Shown: positions 55,175 through 64,000 of the stretch, one piece after another
Numbering within the stretch: position 1 is the first letter of the stretch
Layout: every line of letters begins with the position of its first letter
Source: Umbilicaria muhlenbergii
Lineage: Eukaryota; Ascomycota; Lecanoromycetes; Umbilicariales; Umbilicariaceae
Length of the DNA: 64,000 nt
Direction of reading: 5' to 3'
Assembly: GCA_000611775.1 (NCBI GenBank)
Contig: KK106987.1
Span: 186,001-250,000 of the forward strand
Program-made: the position numbers and the translations under genes
The notes under the pieces: generated by a model
What the model was told of the DNA's origin: nothing
What the model saw: the letters and a program-made list of their open reading frames with translations, nothing else
Databases searched by the model: none

Positions 55175-56757
55175 GTTGAAATGCTGCTCGGTACCTTTCA
55201 GCAGCGGTGCTATGCTCGGCCGAAGAAGAGGCGTCGAAGTAGGTCAAATTGGCCTTGGCGTTGGCATCGGAAGGACAAAGACAAACCGAGAATGCCTCAG
55301 TAGCATCAAGGCATCCACTGAAGATTCGACTTCCCTTGGGCACGACAGGATCATAAGGAGGGCCAGCATGATATATATGCTTTTGGGTGGGCAAGGAGGT
55401 TATCGGCAGTAGGCAGCTGGAAGCGTGGTGGGACGCGTAAAGTGGTGCGCGCTCTCACATGACTCAACGCCATGTCATGTGCGCGCACTAACAAACTAAA
55501 AGGGAAACCCCTTTCGGTGCGACAGTGCCAGGTTCTAGGGCCGCGTTGAATTATGATGCCTCTGCCAAACTGCTGCAGGTGCAAGGCTCAGTGTTTCATT
55601 CGTGCGCCGTTCAGTGATCGTCTGCGGGGAACAGGCCTGGTCTCCCGCCGGAAGCTTGCGTCCGTCCGGCCTCTCACACACACGAAGCCCGACCGAGGAT
55701 TCCGGGGCGAAGCTTCGAGGCACAAGGCACAAGGCACAAGGCATCGTCTTACGTCAACCACAGTCGTGGACACATGTAACGCAAGTCCATGTTACCACAC
55801 ATTCGAGGCACAGTGAAGATCTACGGCATGCGCTTGAGAGCGTGTCATGGCAGAGAAGAATAAGGCACTGTGATGAGACGGATGGATTTAGGTTCGATAT
55901 CGAGACCTGTGCAGCTGTGACTGTGCCGCTGTGCCAGAAGGTCCCGATTTCCATTGGAGAGCGGAGATACCCCACTCATACCGCCCCTTGCCTTGGATCG
56001 GCGTCACTCAAGGCTACATGTATCATCCTGGCCGGCTAAGGCTAAGGTAGTCAGGAACGTGGGCCTTAAAGAGTCTCGAAAGTCGAAGGGCTATGCAGTA
56101 CCTTACTCCCGTACAATTCGCTGCCCTTGCACACGCCGTCCAATTGGTGGAGGGACTGTCGACAACCCCTCCGAGTACAACAAGCGATGTTCAGATGATG
56201 CTCGAGCGCGATTCCGAAAATCCGTGCACTCTGCGACGCCCTTGTGAAGTTATCAAGGGGACCGTCAAACCATCACTGACAACTGCCCTGCACCAGGACC
56301 GAGAAGGTCACTGGTGCTCGGAGACAAAGTGCTAGCGCCGTTCACAAGCACTTGATTCTTACTTATTACTCTTCTAGCTTCATCATATCTACCCTACAGC
56401 ACCGAAGCACCCATCGATAATGGGCCCTCAGGGCTTATCTCTGTTGCTGACCGCTTTTTGCGCCACTTGGGCAACCCCCCAGGACGGCAGCGTATTCCGT
56501 ACGGTAGCGCTTCTCCATGGGAGGACCCATCGATCCTCGAGGGAGATCGACCGCACAGATGCTACAGAACTCGGGCTTGCGAACTGCCCTTTGAAATGCT
56601 GTGTATGATGTTCTGTTGCTATTGATTTGCCACTGAGGGTCCTTTGGTCCCTTGTTCTCCAAACTGCCGTTTGATATTATAATGCGTCTGATAGCATTGC
56701 ATCGCTCTGAAATATCATTATATGTCTTTGCTAGTGTCGTCTTTGCATCAACGTTGC
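55175..56757. other. intergenic, no gene supported
   Basis: 1.6 kb between the BTB start and the 3' end of the hydrolase gene. It includes three tandem AGGCACA heptamers near 55718-55740. Frames such as 55602-56039 are not protein-like. Confidence 0.45.
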
Positions 56758-57984
56758 TTATACTTTGGTCAAGAAGTCAGCAACCGCCTGACGTCCAGCT
56801 CCCTTTGCGATAACTTCGGTGTGAAGAGCTCCGGTGATTTCCTTGCGCTGAACGTCTATACCGAGCTTTATGCAAAGTGCCTCCAGCTCAACGCCATGCT
56901 CCTGTGGCACAAGCTCGTCTTTACCAGCTTGGAGGATCATCACCTTGGGTCTCCGCTTGACCTTCAACGAATCTATTTGCTGCAGAGCCTCTATACTATC
57001 CCAATGGTTGCGTAGAAAAGGATACAGGTAGCGATATGGCAGCCATTTCTGTGGATAAAGAGTGACAAGCATATGGCGCACGCTTACGAAAGGCGTTTCG
57101 AGCAGTATGGCGTCTATATCCAGCAATCTTCTGTTGCGTGGATGCTGTGCCTGCCGCTTCATGTACTGTGCAGCGGCGACTGTGGCAATGCCTGCACCTA
57201 TGCTTTGGCCCCACAGAATGAGCTGCATTTGGTACTTGCTGGCCTCGTAGGTGCGCGAAACCCAATCGAGTGCTGCTGCTATGTCGAGTTCGATACCTTT
57301 CTGTGACGGCCGCCCCTTGGAAGTCCAGAATCCTCGGTATGACACTGCTACGATAGTGTATATGGCAAGGGGATCTTCAAGGTCCGATCTCTTCAGAAGC
57401 CGCAGCACATCAGATAGAAATGGTAATCGAGGTGGCAATGATGAGGCGTTACTACCGCTATCAGCATGCATCACCTCTTGCCCTCAGGCGCTCTTTTGTA
57501 CTCACCCTTGAAGATAGAGTATAATATTGTGCTTCTGTAACCGCACGGGTCTGTGGTAGGCGTGATGATTCTTCGCAAAGGTAGCCGCTATGCTGCCCAC
57601 TGCAACAGCAATGCTTGTCCCATCTGAAGCAGTAATGTGTTGCTCCCGCCATTCCACTGGTCTGCATCGGGCAGAGTAATCCGCTATTTTCTCCGATCTT
57701 GAAAAAGGAGGGACAGAGGGCATGTAGATGATTTTGTTCTGGAAGATAACCATCATACAGCATTTGTAGAACCATAGTGCAAGTACCAGGCCCGTGAAAA
57801 CAGCAGGTGGGAGGAGAACGCCTTGAAGTGTAAAGCATCTAATGCTATTTTGGGGCAAGAATGGGCTTGCATGCCCGTTGCCACTGAAGCGATACTTGAT
57901 GTTCCGGTAACGTACATAGTCGTGTGGAGTTCTAACACAGTGTGGCGGTACTCGAAGGAGGGAAGCAAGACGGAGGGTCCGCAT
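56758..57984 (-). CDS. alpha/beta hydrolase, membrane-anchored (ABHD12/13, Bem46-like)
   Basis: Serine hydrolase with an N-terminal membrane anchor. Exon 2 is 57457-56758; exon 1 ends at 57506, after a 48-nt intron (GTGAGT...TGATAG) is removed. The joined sequence reads ILYLQGGSNASSLPPRLPF, the HG-type oxyanion region. The anchor is FTGLVLALWFYKCCMMVIFQ, then the conserved NKIIYMPSVPP. Nucleophile Ser in LWGQSIGAG, acid Asp in LQAGKDELVP, and His in TGALHTEV are all present. The start at 57984 (MRTLRLASLL) is uncertain: about 50 residues before the membrane segment do not look conserved, and a further upstream exon joined near 57831 is possible. The substrate is unknown; relatives act on lipids. 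Confidence 0.83.
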
Positions 57985-58411
57985 CCGAAACCAGAAATAC
58001 TGCTGGATATATCGGCCGATACGTTAGGATAGGATATTCCTACACGACTCGTTGCAGTTCTGACCACAAAAGACTGAAGGGCTCTCAGTGGCAGATTCAA
58101 AGTATAAAGCGGTGATGGAGTAAATTTGAGAATATTGATGCGGATTTAAAAGCTCGATGATTTGATGCAACTGTGCACTTGATCGTGCCACAATACCTAT
58201 GAGCTGCTGAATCTATCGAAAAGGTCCTTCGACTGAGAACTGCCACTTAATTTGGTGTTGTGCCTGGCGGTAACTTCAGTCGGGGAGAGAACCGAACACT
58301 ACGTCTACGAGTACCATTTTCATGAGACACGATATAAATACCATAAAATCATGGGTATCCAAACTAACAATAGTACTCTAATGCAGTTCATTATCAATAA
58401 GCCTCCAGAAG
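57985..58411. other. intergenic
   Basis: 427 bp between two minus-strand genes. Contains the hydrolase promoter. Nothing distinctive. Confidence 0.45.
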
Positions 58412-60037
58412 TCATCTTCCCTGAATGAGTTTCTCATCCACTGGATCCTGATCCAATGTCCTCCTTATGTGCTCATCTTTCAACTTGTTCGCATTCATCC
58501 TCCCTAGTTCAAGTCTTTCCACACCCAGTTGAATGTTCTCAATGTGTACACTCAGTGGAATATGAGCCCTATCCCTTAACAGCTCAGCAGATCCTACCCG
58601 TTCTCTCAACTCCTCCAACTCGGCGCCCATGGCTTGTAATTTGAGGATGGTACCGCTCACATGCGCAAACGCCGATTGTCGGTACTCGTTGACTTGCTGA
58701 AGCAATTTAAGCTGCGAATCAAATTTACCCAGTTTATTGCGGTTGCCGCCAAGTATGGTCCATAATTGTAGGAGAACTTCGTTCTTAGAACCTTGTATAT
58801 GGATGTTATCCCGCGCCACAATGCCGTGAATGATCTCCAACCGGTCTTCGAGGTTTTGAAGAACAAGTAGCAAAGCTTGAGCTTCGTCGATCAAGCGGCG
58901 AATCTCTTCTTCGACGATTCGCGTATGCTGGATGTATTGGTCTAGGAGGGTCTCCTCGGTGAATTTGAGAGGTTGAAAAGGTGCCAGAACTCTGTCACTG
59001 AAGAACGATTGGACTGCCCCTCTTGAGGCGTCTCGAATCGCTATCCCATCGAGCACACGCTGCGTCCATCGGGCAGTTGCCAAAATATTATCAACGCCAC
59101 GGCCTACGTGACTGTTGAACTTGGTCAGGTCAAGGGATGCAATTCGTGCTGTCTCGACGAAGCCGTCAAACTCCAGAACAAGCTCGTTCTTTGAGTGCAG
59201 CTGGCTGTAGCGTACTACCTGGCGTAGGTCTCGAATCGAGGCTTCCCCGCGTTTCATGTCTAAGGGCAGCGAGACACCTCCAGCACTCGCTTCAAGAACT
59301 TCTTCAAATTTCGACTGCACGGTCATGAGCTGATCAAACTCGACAGGAGGTGCCTGGCCCGCTTTGTAGTTGCTGGATAGGTGAGAGTGGCACATCGGCA
59401 AGCCGAGCAATGATGCACCTGGTACGCGACATATGGGCGACAAGGCCGAATATATCGATGTGGTCAGGAAATTCCGTAGTAAGAGCATGAGTCCAAACAG
59501 AAGGTAGACTGCAATAGCATAAGAGATCGGCGTTTTTAGGGCAGCTAAAGCCCCTCCCAGAACATCGTACATCCAGCTCCAAATAAGCCTGAGGAAGTTT
59601 CGAAGTTCTTCCGATTGCATCTCAACTCTATGTTTCCTGGGCGGAGTCCTAGCACTATCATCGTTTGGTGCAGAGCCCCTCTGTTGTCTTGGCGCCCTCC
59701 TGTTTGTTTTGCGTGGCCCGCGGTCTTCCACCCACGAACGGTCCATCGAATCCTCATGTATCGATGGCATCATGAGTTCTGGTTCCGCACTGGGTCTGGC
59801 GCTTGTTCGAGACGACCGTCTGCGAGGTGATTCATTTGTGTTCGCGACAGCTTTGTTGATAAGGACCTTGTCCTGTCTTCCCGCTTCGGCTTCTGCAATG
59901 GTGCTCAGATCCGAGCTGGTATGGGCTGGGCCCTTGGTCGATTCCCCTTCGTCATCACCGTCGCTCTCAACTACCCAGGAATCACCAAGCTGAGGTTTCG
60001 AACGATTGCGTGCCTGCGGCGTCCTCTGGCCGGCCAT
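58412..60037 (-). CDS. unrecognised fungal membrane protein with coiled coils
   Basis: 541 residues in one exon if the start is MAGQRTPQARNRSKPQLGDS at 60037; the frame is open to 60202, but the extra part looks like promoter and 5' leader. Residues 1-140 are charged and disordered, with Ser/Arg-rich segments. A single membrane span is at about 168-190 (ISYAIAVYLLFGLMLLL). The long C-terminal part is helical and rich in heptads (TRIVEEEIRRLIDEAQALLL, LGKFDSQLKLLQQVNEYRQS, MGAELEELRERVGSAELLRD). The topology resembles nuclear-envelope or organelle-tethering proteins, but I recognise no family and claim no function. It diverges from the mitochondrial ThrRS gene. Confidence 0.75.
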   Translation of the reverse strand: MAGQRTPQARNRSKPQLGDSWVVESDGDDEGESTKGPAHTSSDLSTIAEAEAGRQDKVLINKAVANTNESPRRRSSRTSARPSAEPELMMPSIHEDSMDRSWVEDRGPRKTNRRAPRQQRGSAPNDDSARTPPRKHRVEMQSEELRNFLRLIWSWMYDVLGGALAALKTPISYAIAVYLLFGLMLLLRNFLTTSIYSALSPICRVPGASLLGLPMCHSHLSSNYKAGQAPPVEFDQLMTVQSKFEEVLEASAGGVSLPLDMKRGEASIRDLRQVVRYSQLHSKNELVLEFDGFVETARIASLDLTKFNSHVGRGVDNILATARWTQRVLDGIAIRDASRGAVQSFFSDRVLAPFQPLKFTEETLLDQYIQHTRIVEEEIRRLIDEAQALLLVLQNLEDRLEIIHGIVARDNIHIQGSKNEVLLQLWTILGGNRNKLGKFDSQLKLLQQVNEYRQSAFAHVSGTILKLQAMGAELEELRERVGSAELLRDRAHIPLSVHIENIQLGVERLELGRMNANKLKDEHIRRTLDQDPVDEKLIQGR

Positions 60038-60438
60038 GCTAGCCGTGGAGATATATGCTCTGCCGGTGAATATGTGAACAGAACTAGTATAGGAATACCA
60101 GGAGTGATCAAGAGCAGTGTTGGGTACCCATGGACTTGTTACAGTAACACGATGAACCGCGTTCTCCCAACAGTGAAGCAAGTGCGGCCTAACTAAGAGC
60201 AAAACGCAAAATTAATCCACACACGGAGACTTGCACTGTAGTGTTTTATAAACAGCAGGGTATTGAGATTCTTCCTTTGCATTGTTCGTTTTGGATTCTG
60301 TCTTAGCTAGGTAGGTGATGGTGTTGATTGTGGCGTGACGTCGGCGCGTGCATTGACTGGCACTTGAAGCGCGCTCACGAAACGCCCGAGTTTCAGCATA
60401 AGCCAAATCCAACCGTACAAAGCAACAACATTGCTCCC
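60038..60438. promoter_or_regulatory. divergent promoter region, membrane protein / mitochondrial ThrRS
   Basis: 401 bp between diverging start codons. Must hold both promoters; no convincing TATA box. A TGACGTCGG sequence at 60336-60344 resembles a CRE/ATF site but is unproven. Confidence 0.4.
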
Positions 60439-62046
60439 ATGCGCCGAGTCCTGCGAGCACAGCCGGCGCTGCATTCCTCCAAATTCCTCAGCGCCGCTCA
60501 TAGACACACACGATGGCTCTCGAGTTCTCAAATCCGGCCATGCTCCTGCTCCGAGACCCCCCCGTCGCCAGCGTCAACCCTAAATCCTACCACCTCAAGC
60601 CCTCCAATACCGCCAGCTGACCACCGCACTCTTGGCACTTCACTCGATCTATTTACCACACACCCATCCAGCCCTGGCTCCCCCCTCTTTCTTCCAGCCG
60701 GAACTCACGTCTTCCAAAAACTGCAAGCCTTCCTCCGCGCCCAATATGCTGCCTTCGGGATCCGTGAGGTTATCACTCCTACAATCTATAAAAAGTCCCT
60801 ATGGCAGACTTCGGGCCATTGGGAGAACTACAAAGATGACATGTTCGATGTGCGGGGGCGGGGGGCCCAAGGGACAGGAGAGTCGAAAGAGATAGGCGAA
60901 GACGAAGAGTTCGGACTGAAGCCCATGAATTGTCCTGGTCATTGTTTGCTGTTCAAATCGCAAAAGCGGAGCTACAAAGATCTACCCATCCGCTATGCGG
61001 ACTTCAGCCCGCTGCACCGGAATGAAGTGTCGGGGGCACTGAGTGGGCTGACGCGAGTGAGGAGATTCCATCAAGATGACGGGCATATATTCTGCCGGCC
61101 CAGCCAGGTACGAGAGGAGATTGAGAGGACTTTGGAGTTTGTGGGGATGGTATACGGCACGTTTGAGTTAGGTCCATACAAGCTTGTCCTGAGCACAAGG
61201 CCACAGGAGAGTTATATAGGTAAGGTAGAGGAGTGGGATCGCGCCGAAGCGCAACTGAAGGAGGCATTGGACAGGAGTGGCCGAGAATGGGAGATTAACA
61301 AGGGCGACGGCGCCTTTTACGGGCCGAAGATCGACATCATACTTCGGGATAGTGACGGCAAAGAACATCAGACTGCGACCATACAGCTGGATTTTCAGCT
61401 GCCGCAGAGATTTGCCTTGGAGTATCAAGCGCCGGCGCCAGAATTCGAGGCGAAGGGAATGAGTACGACAGATTCGACGGTGCTGGAGCAGTCGGGCATG
61501 GTTACACCTGTTATTATTCATCGCGCGATACTCGGATCGTTGGAGCGTTTCATGGCTCTTTTGATCGAACACTATAAGGGACATTGGCCGTTCTGGCTTA
61601 GTCCACGGCAAGCCATTGTCCTGACGGTGGATGGCAGCGAAGAGGTACTGTCCACGGCACATTCGATAGTGGAAAGGCTATCCGCTCCGTATGGTCTCAA
61701 GAAGCCACGAGCGCTGCAATCTCCAAATTTTGTCGTGGATACTGACTATAGCCACCGATCAATCGCTAAGAAAGTCTCAGAAGCGAAGAGAATGAAGTAC
61801 AACCTCATCATAGTATTAGGGAAGAGGAATATGGCTGATGGTACCGTTGATGTTGATATTACCGGGCAAGCGAAGTTGGAAAAAACGATGTCTTTGTTGC
61901 AAGACATCGGCTTTGACGATAGCACGGATCAGCTCAAGCCGACGGACTCTGCCATGGGCAAGGCTTTCAAGAACCCCCGAGCAGTGAAATTGCCGATCGC
62001 TGAGGTAGAGAGATTGATGGTGAATCTGAGCACAAGCTATCTATAA
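60439..62046 (+). CDS. MST1: threonyl-tRNA synthetase, mitochondrial
   Basis: Charges mitochondrial tRNA-Thr. One exon; the start MRRVLRAQPALHSSKFLSAA at 60439 begins an Arg/Ser-rich, acid-free presequence, and gives 535 residues. There is no TGS or editing domain, as in yeast Mst1. Class II motifs: motif 1 region FLRAQYAAFGIREVITPTIY; LKPMNCPGHC with the zinc-binding Cys; motif 2 FSPLHRNEVSGALSGLTRVR; FYGPKIDIILRD; motif 3 IIHRAILGSLERFMALL. The anticodon-binding domain follows (LSPRQAIVLTVDGSEEVLST; KMKYNLIIVLGKR-like RMKYNLIIVLGKRNMADGTV). Identity is secure. An in-frame codon upstream at 60328 would extend the N-terminus but lacks presequence character. Confidence 0.93.
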   Translation: MRRVLRAQPALHSSKFLSAAHRHTRWLSSSQIRPCSCSETPPSPASTLNPTTSSPPIPPADHRTLGTSLDLFTTHPSSPGSPLFLPAGTHVFQKLQAFLRAQYAAFGIREVITPTIYKKSLWQTSGHWENYKDDMFDVRGRGAQGTGESKEIGEDEEFGLKPMNCPGHCLLFKSQKRSYKDLPIRYADFSPLHRNEVSGALSGLTRVRRFHQDDGHIFCRPSQVREEIERTLEFVGMVYGTFELGPYKLVLSTRPQESYIGKVEEWDRAEAQLKEALDRSGREWEINKGDGAFYGPKIDIILRDSDGKEHQTATIQLDFQLPQRFALEYQAPAPEFEAKGMSTTDSTVLEQSGMVTPVIIHRAILGSLERFMALLIEHYKGHWPFWLSPRQAIVLTVDGSEEVLSTAHSIVERLSAPYGLKKPRALQSPNFVVDTDYSHRSIAKKVSEAKRMKYNLIIVLGKRNMADGTVDVDITGQAKLEKTMSLLQDIGFDDSTDQLKPTDSAMGKAFKNPRAVKLPIAEVERLMVNLSTSYL

Positions 62047-62247
62047 TGATTCACTTTCCAGCCCACTGGATGCGTCGTTTTACATCTCGCAACGCGCGCC
62101 TCAGCATTCTCAAAGGCATCAGAGGCGACCATACCGAAATCACAATATTGGAATGCTCTGGTCGTCCTATATAGTGAGCTACGCTAAATCTTTGACGATA
62201 TGTCCGTTACCTCACTGACACCGTCAGCATCGCCATTACTATAGAAC

Positions 62248-63501
62248 TCACAGAGTACCAGCACTCACCTCCTTTTCCATGTCCAGATCCGCAATCTTGA
62301 GTATAGCCTTGCCGAAATTCTGAATGATCGTCTTAGCAAATGAGCCTTTTGAGGTGTTGTAACTAGGGTTTCTACTCACTTCGCCCCTCAACATTCCCAA
62401 CAGTCCGTCAATAGCATTTTCGATACCGTCTGTCACGCTCTGCTGTGCCTTGAACGTACCCTCATGGATCCATTTCTGCACGTTTTTCTGGTGCTCCGCG
62501 GCGTACTTCGGCCCCATGTTGGGATCACCGACAATGAAGCCCTGGATTTTTAGCCTTTTGGCGACAACCCTGCAGCACCAACGATTAGCTCGATGTCTCC
62601 AGGGTACGGGAGTTGAAGCTCACATCATCAGATTCTTAACGCCGTACGTCTCCTCCGGCTTCAGGTTGTACTGGGAGATCATACCACAAGCGACTAACAA
62701 GGTTAGCGAGAAAGATTCTTGAGCTCAGTGCATGCTGGCATGCTCACTAATGCGCCCAAAATTCGACATGGCCCCAATGGCAGCTTCTAGCTGTTCACCG
62801 CCAACATTTTCATAGTAGATATCAATGCCTTTTGGCGCCAACCTTGCCAGTGCGTCGCTCGCCTTCTCCTTCTTATAGTTGAAACCCTCGTCGAAGTTCA
62901 AGTCTTTCTTGATGAACTCCAGCTTCTCATCACTCCCTACGCTACCGATCACGGTCAACCCATACTCTTTCGCAAGCTGCCCAACCAGTTGGCCAACGGC
63001 ACCGCTAGCTGCTGATATGAAGATTGTCTCCCCCTTTTTGGGCTGCCCAATCTCTAGCAATGAAGAATATGCAGTCAATCCTGGCATACCCAATGCTCCA
63101 ATGAAGATTTTCGGATCCAACTTGTACGGATTTTCCAATTTTTTAATGTATGTGTTCGCGACCTGCCCTTCGACCACCGAATACTCCTCCGTAGGGAGCA
63201 TCCCTGTAATGATGTCACCTTCCTTGAACTTTGAATTGTTCGACTTCAAGACTTTCGCCACGGCGCTGTTGGTGATGGGCTTTCCGAGTTCGTAGGGAGG
63301 GCTGTATGATGGCTTGTCCGCCGCGCGCATTCGTCCGCGCTGGTACGGGTCGAAAGAGACGTAGAAATTCTTGGTAGTGATACCATCCTTGGGCGGGGAA
63401 GCGTTCAAGTCGAATTCGCGCGTTTCGATGGCGAGATCCTTGCCAGCAACAGGCCACCCTGAGGGCACCGACTTGAAGATTAACCCTTTGTTCTGCACCA
63501 T
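62248..63501 (-). CDS. MDR-family NADP-dependent oxidoreductase (LTB4DH/alkenal reductase-like)
   Basis: Zinc-independent medium-chain reductase that probably reduces alpha,beta-unsaturated carbonyls or quinones. Exons 63501-62748, 62693-62624 and 62569-62248; both introns are 54 nt; about 381 residues. The start MVQNKGLIFKSVPSGWP is chosen over an upstream in-frame ATG at 63564. Visible are YVSFDPYQRGRM near residue 50, GMPGLTAYSSLLEIG, and the nucleotide-binding loop ISAASGAVGQLVGQLAKEYG near 160-180. IDIYYENVGGEQLEAAI follows, and splicing yields GRIIACGMISQYNLKPEE and LMMVVAKRLKIQGFIVGD. The catalytic zinc cysteines of alcohol dehydrogenases are absent. The C-terminus EVSAGTL overlaps a possible GTGAGT donor, so a further short exon cannot be excluded. 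Confidence 0.88.
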
Positions 63502-64000
63502 TTCGATATTTCGAGGTATATAGACACTCAACGATGCCCTGCTTGAATTGCAAGAACTGGTCAACTAGTGTTGACGCTTAACAAACAAGGTTGAAAAAGC
63601 GCAGTGGATAGAATGAGGAGCAATGATAAGGAACAGAGCAGAGGAAGATAACAATATTGCGAAGAAGGTTTTTATTTACAGTTAGTTGGCATGGAGCAAA
63701 TTGTAAATCTCTTTAGTAAACTCTTTGAATTAAAAGCGCGGGAAGGAGGGCCGTAGTCCAGGTGCATTTGCGTCATCGCGTCCAGTCCCTCAGGCCTTTG
63801 AGAGAGAGGATGAATGGATGTGTGGATGTGTTCGGCTTCAAAGCGCCCAGTGCAGCAGTGCCTTAGCCGGCTCAACAGCGTCTTAAAGTCTATATCATTC
63901 TAGTGTCAGCTTAGATGCACTTTAGTGCGCGGTATGCTTGTCGTCCGGTAAGGCAGGCACGGAGGTGGGTACGTTGTATGGAGTAGCATCTCAATAATGC
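63502..64000. other. right-edge intergenic sequence
   Basis: Upstream of the MDR gene. It includes TAGCCGGCTCAACAGCGTCTT at 63864-63884, which partly resembles the inner TIR motif of the pogo-like element. No gene supported. Confidence 0.4.

Noticed and set aside
55602-56039. 145-codon frame upstream of the hydrolase gene region
   Set aside because: Overlaps short tandem heptamers, and overlapping frames of similar length exist on both strands.
1-64000. CRISPR array, prophage, operon or secondary-metabolite cluster
   Set aside because: The window is eukaryotic with spliced genes on both strands; there are no spaced direct repeats and no polyketide, peptide or terpene synthase genes.

Overview
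The window is nuclear DNA of a filamentous ascomycete (Pezizomycotina). The evidence is many short introns (about 47-80 nt, GT-AG with CTAAC-like branch sites), fungus-restricted families (Zn2Cys6 factor, fungal CCCH protein, xylose reductase, UreD), dense gene packing on both strands, and a decayed pogo-type DNA transposon. I cannot fix the class or genus. There are three assembly gaps (4761-4794, 14920-15352, 36561-36655). There is no operon-like or secondary-metabolite cluster organisation; most genes are housekeeping.

Layout: 1-13.9 kb holds the C-terminal part of a TFIIIC B-block subunit, an ER-anchored E2 of the UBE2J1 type with a damaged exon junction, a DHX57-like RWD/UBA DEAH helicase, an aprataxin (Hnt3) and a TRAP-alpha-like ER protein. 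14-17.8 kb is a gene-poor block with a 54-bp minisatellite, a gap and one doubtful ORF. 17.8-28.3 kb holds a CCCH zinc-finger protein, urease accessory UreD, the cohesin SA/Scc3 subunit and a B-type cyclin. 28.3-38.8 kb holds a long divergent promoter region, a factor with a C-terminal Zn2Cys6 domain, RNA polymerase III subunit RPC4/Rpc53 and a small secreted GPI-like protein. 38.8-48.6 kb is partly accessory: a 5'-truncated PSR/FCP-type phosphatase relic, Sds22, xylose reductase, and a complete-ended but mutated pogo-like element with about 85-bp TIRs. 48.8-64 kb holds an SDR, ribosomal protein L20, a CSN12-like PCI protein, a BTB protein, an alpha/beta hydrolase, an unrecognised membrane coiled-coil protein, mitochondrial ThrRS and an MDR oxidoreductase.

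The most unusual signal is compositional. At several loci (centred near 4.56, 5.62, 6.24, 12.3, 20.35, 24.35, 36.4 and 38.4 kb) the top strand changes abruptly from C-rich to G-rich, including at synonymous codon positions. All eight have the same polarity, which is not expected by chance, and two of the three assembly gaps lie inside G-rich arms. Polarity of this kind (GC skew going from negative to positive) is what a bidirectional replication start or a divergent R-loop-prone transcription start would leave. This is the best candidate here for something not yet described.
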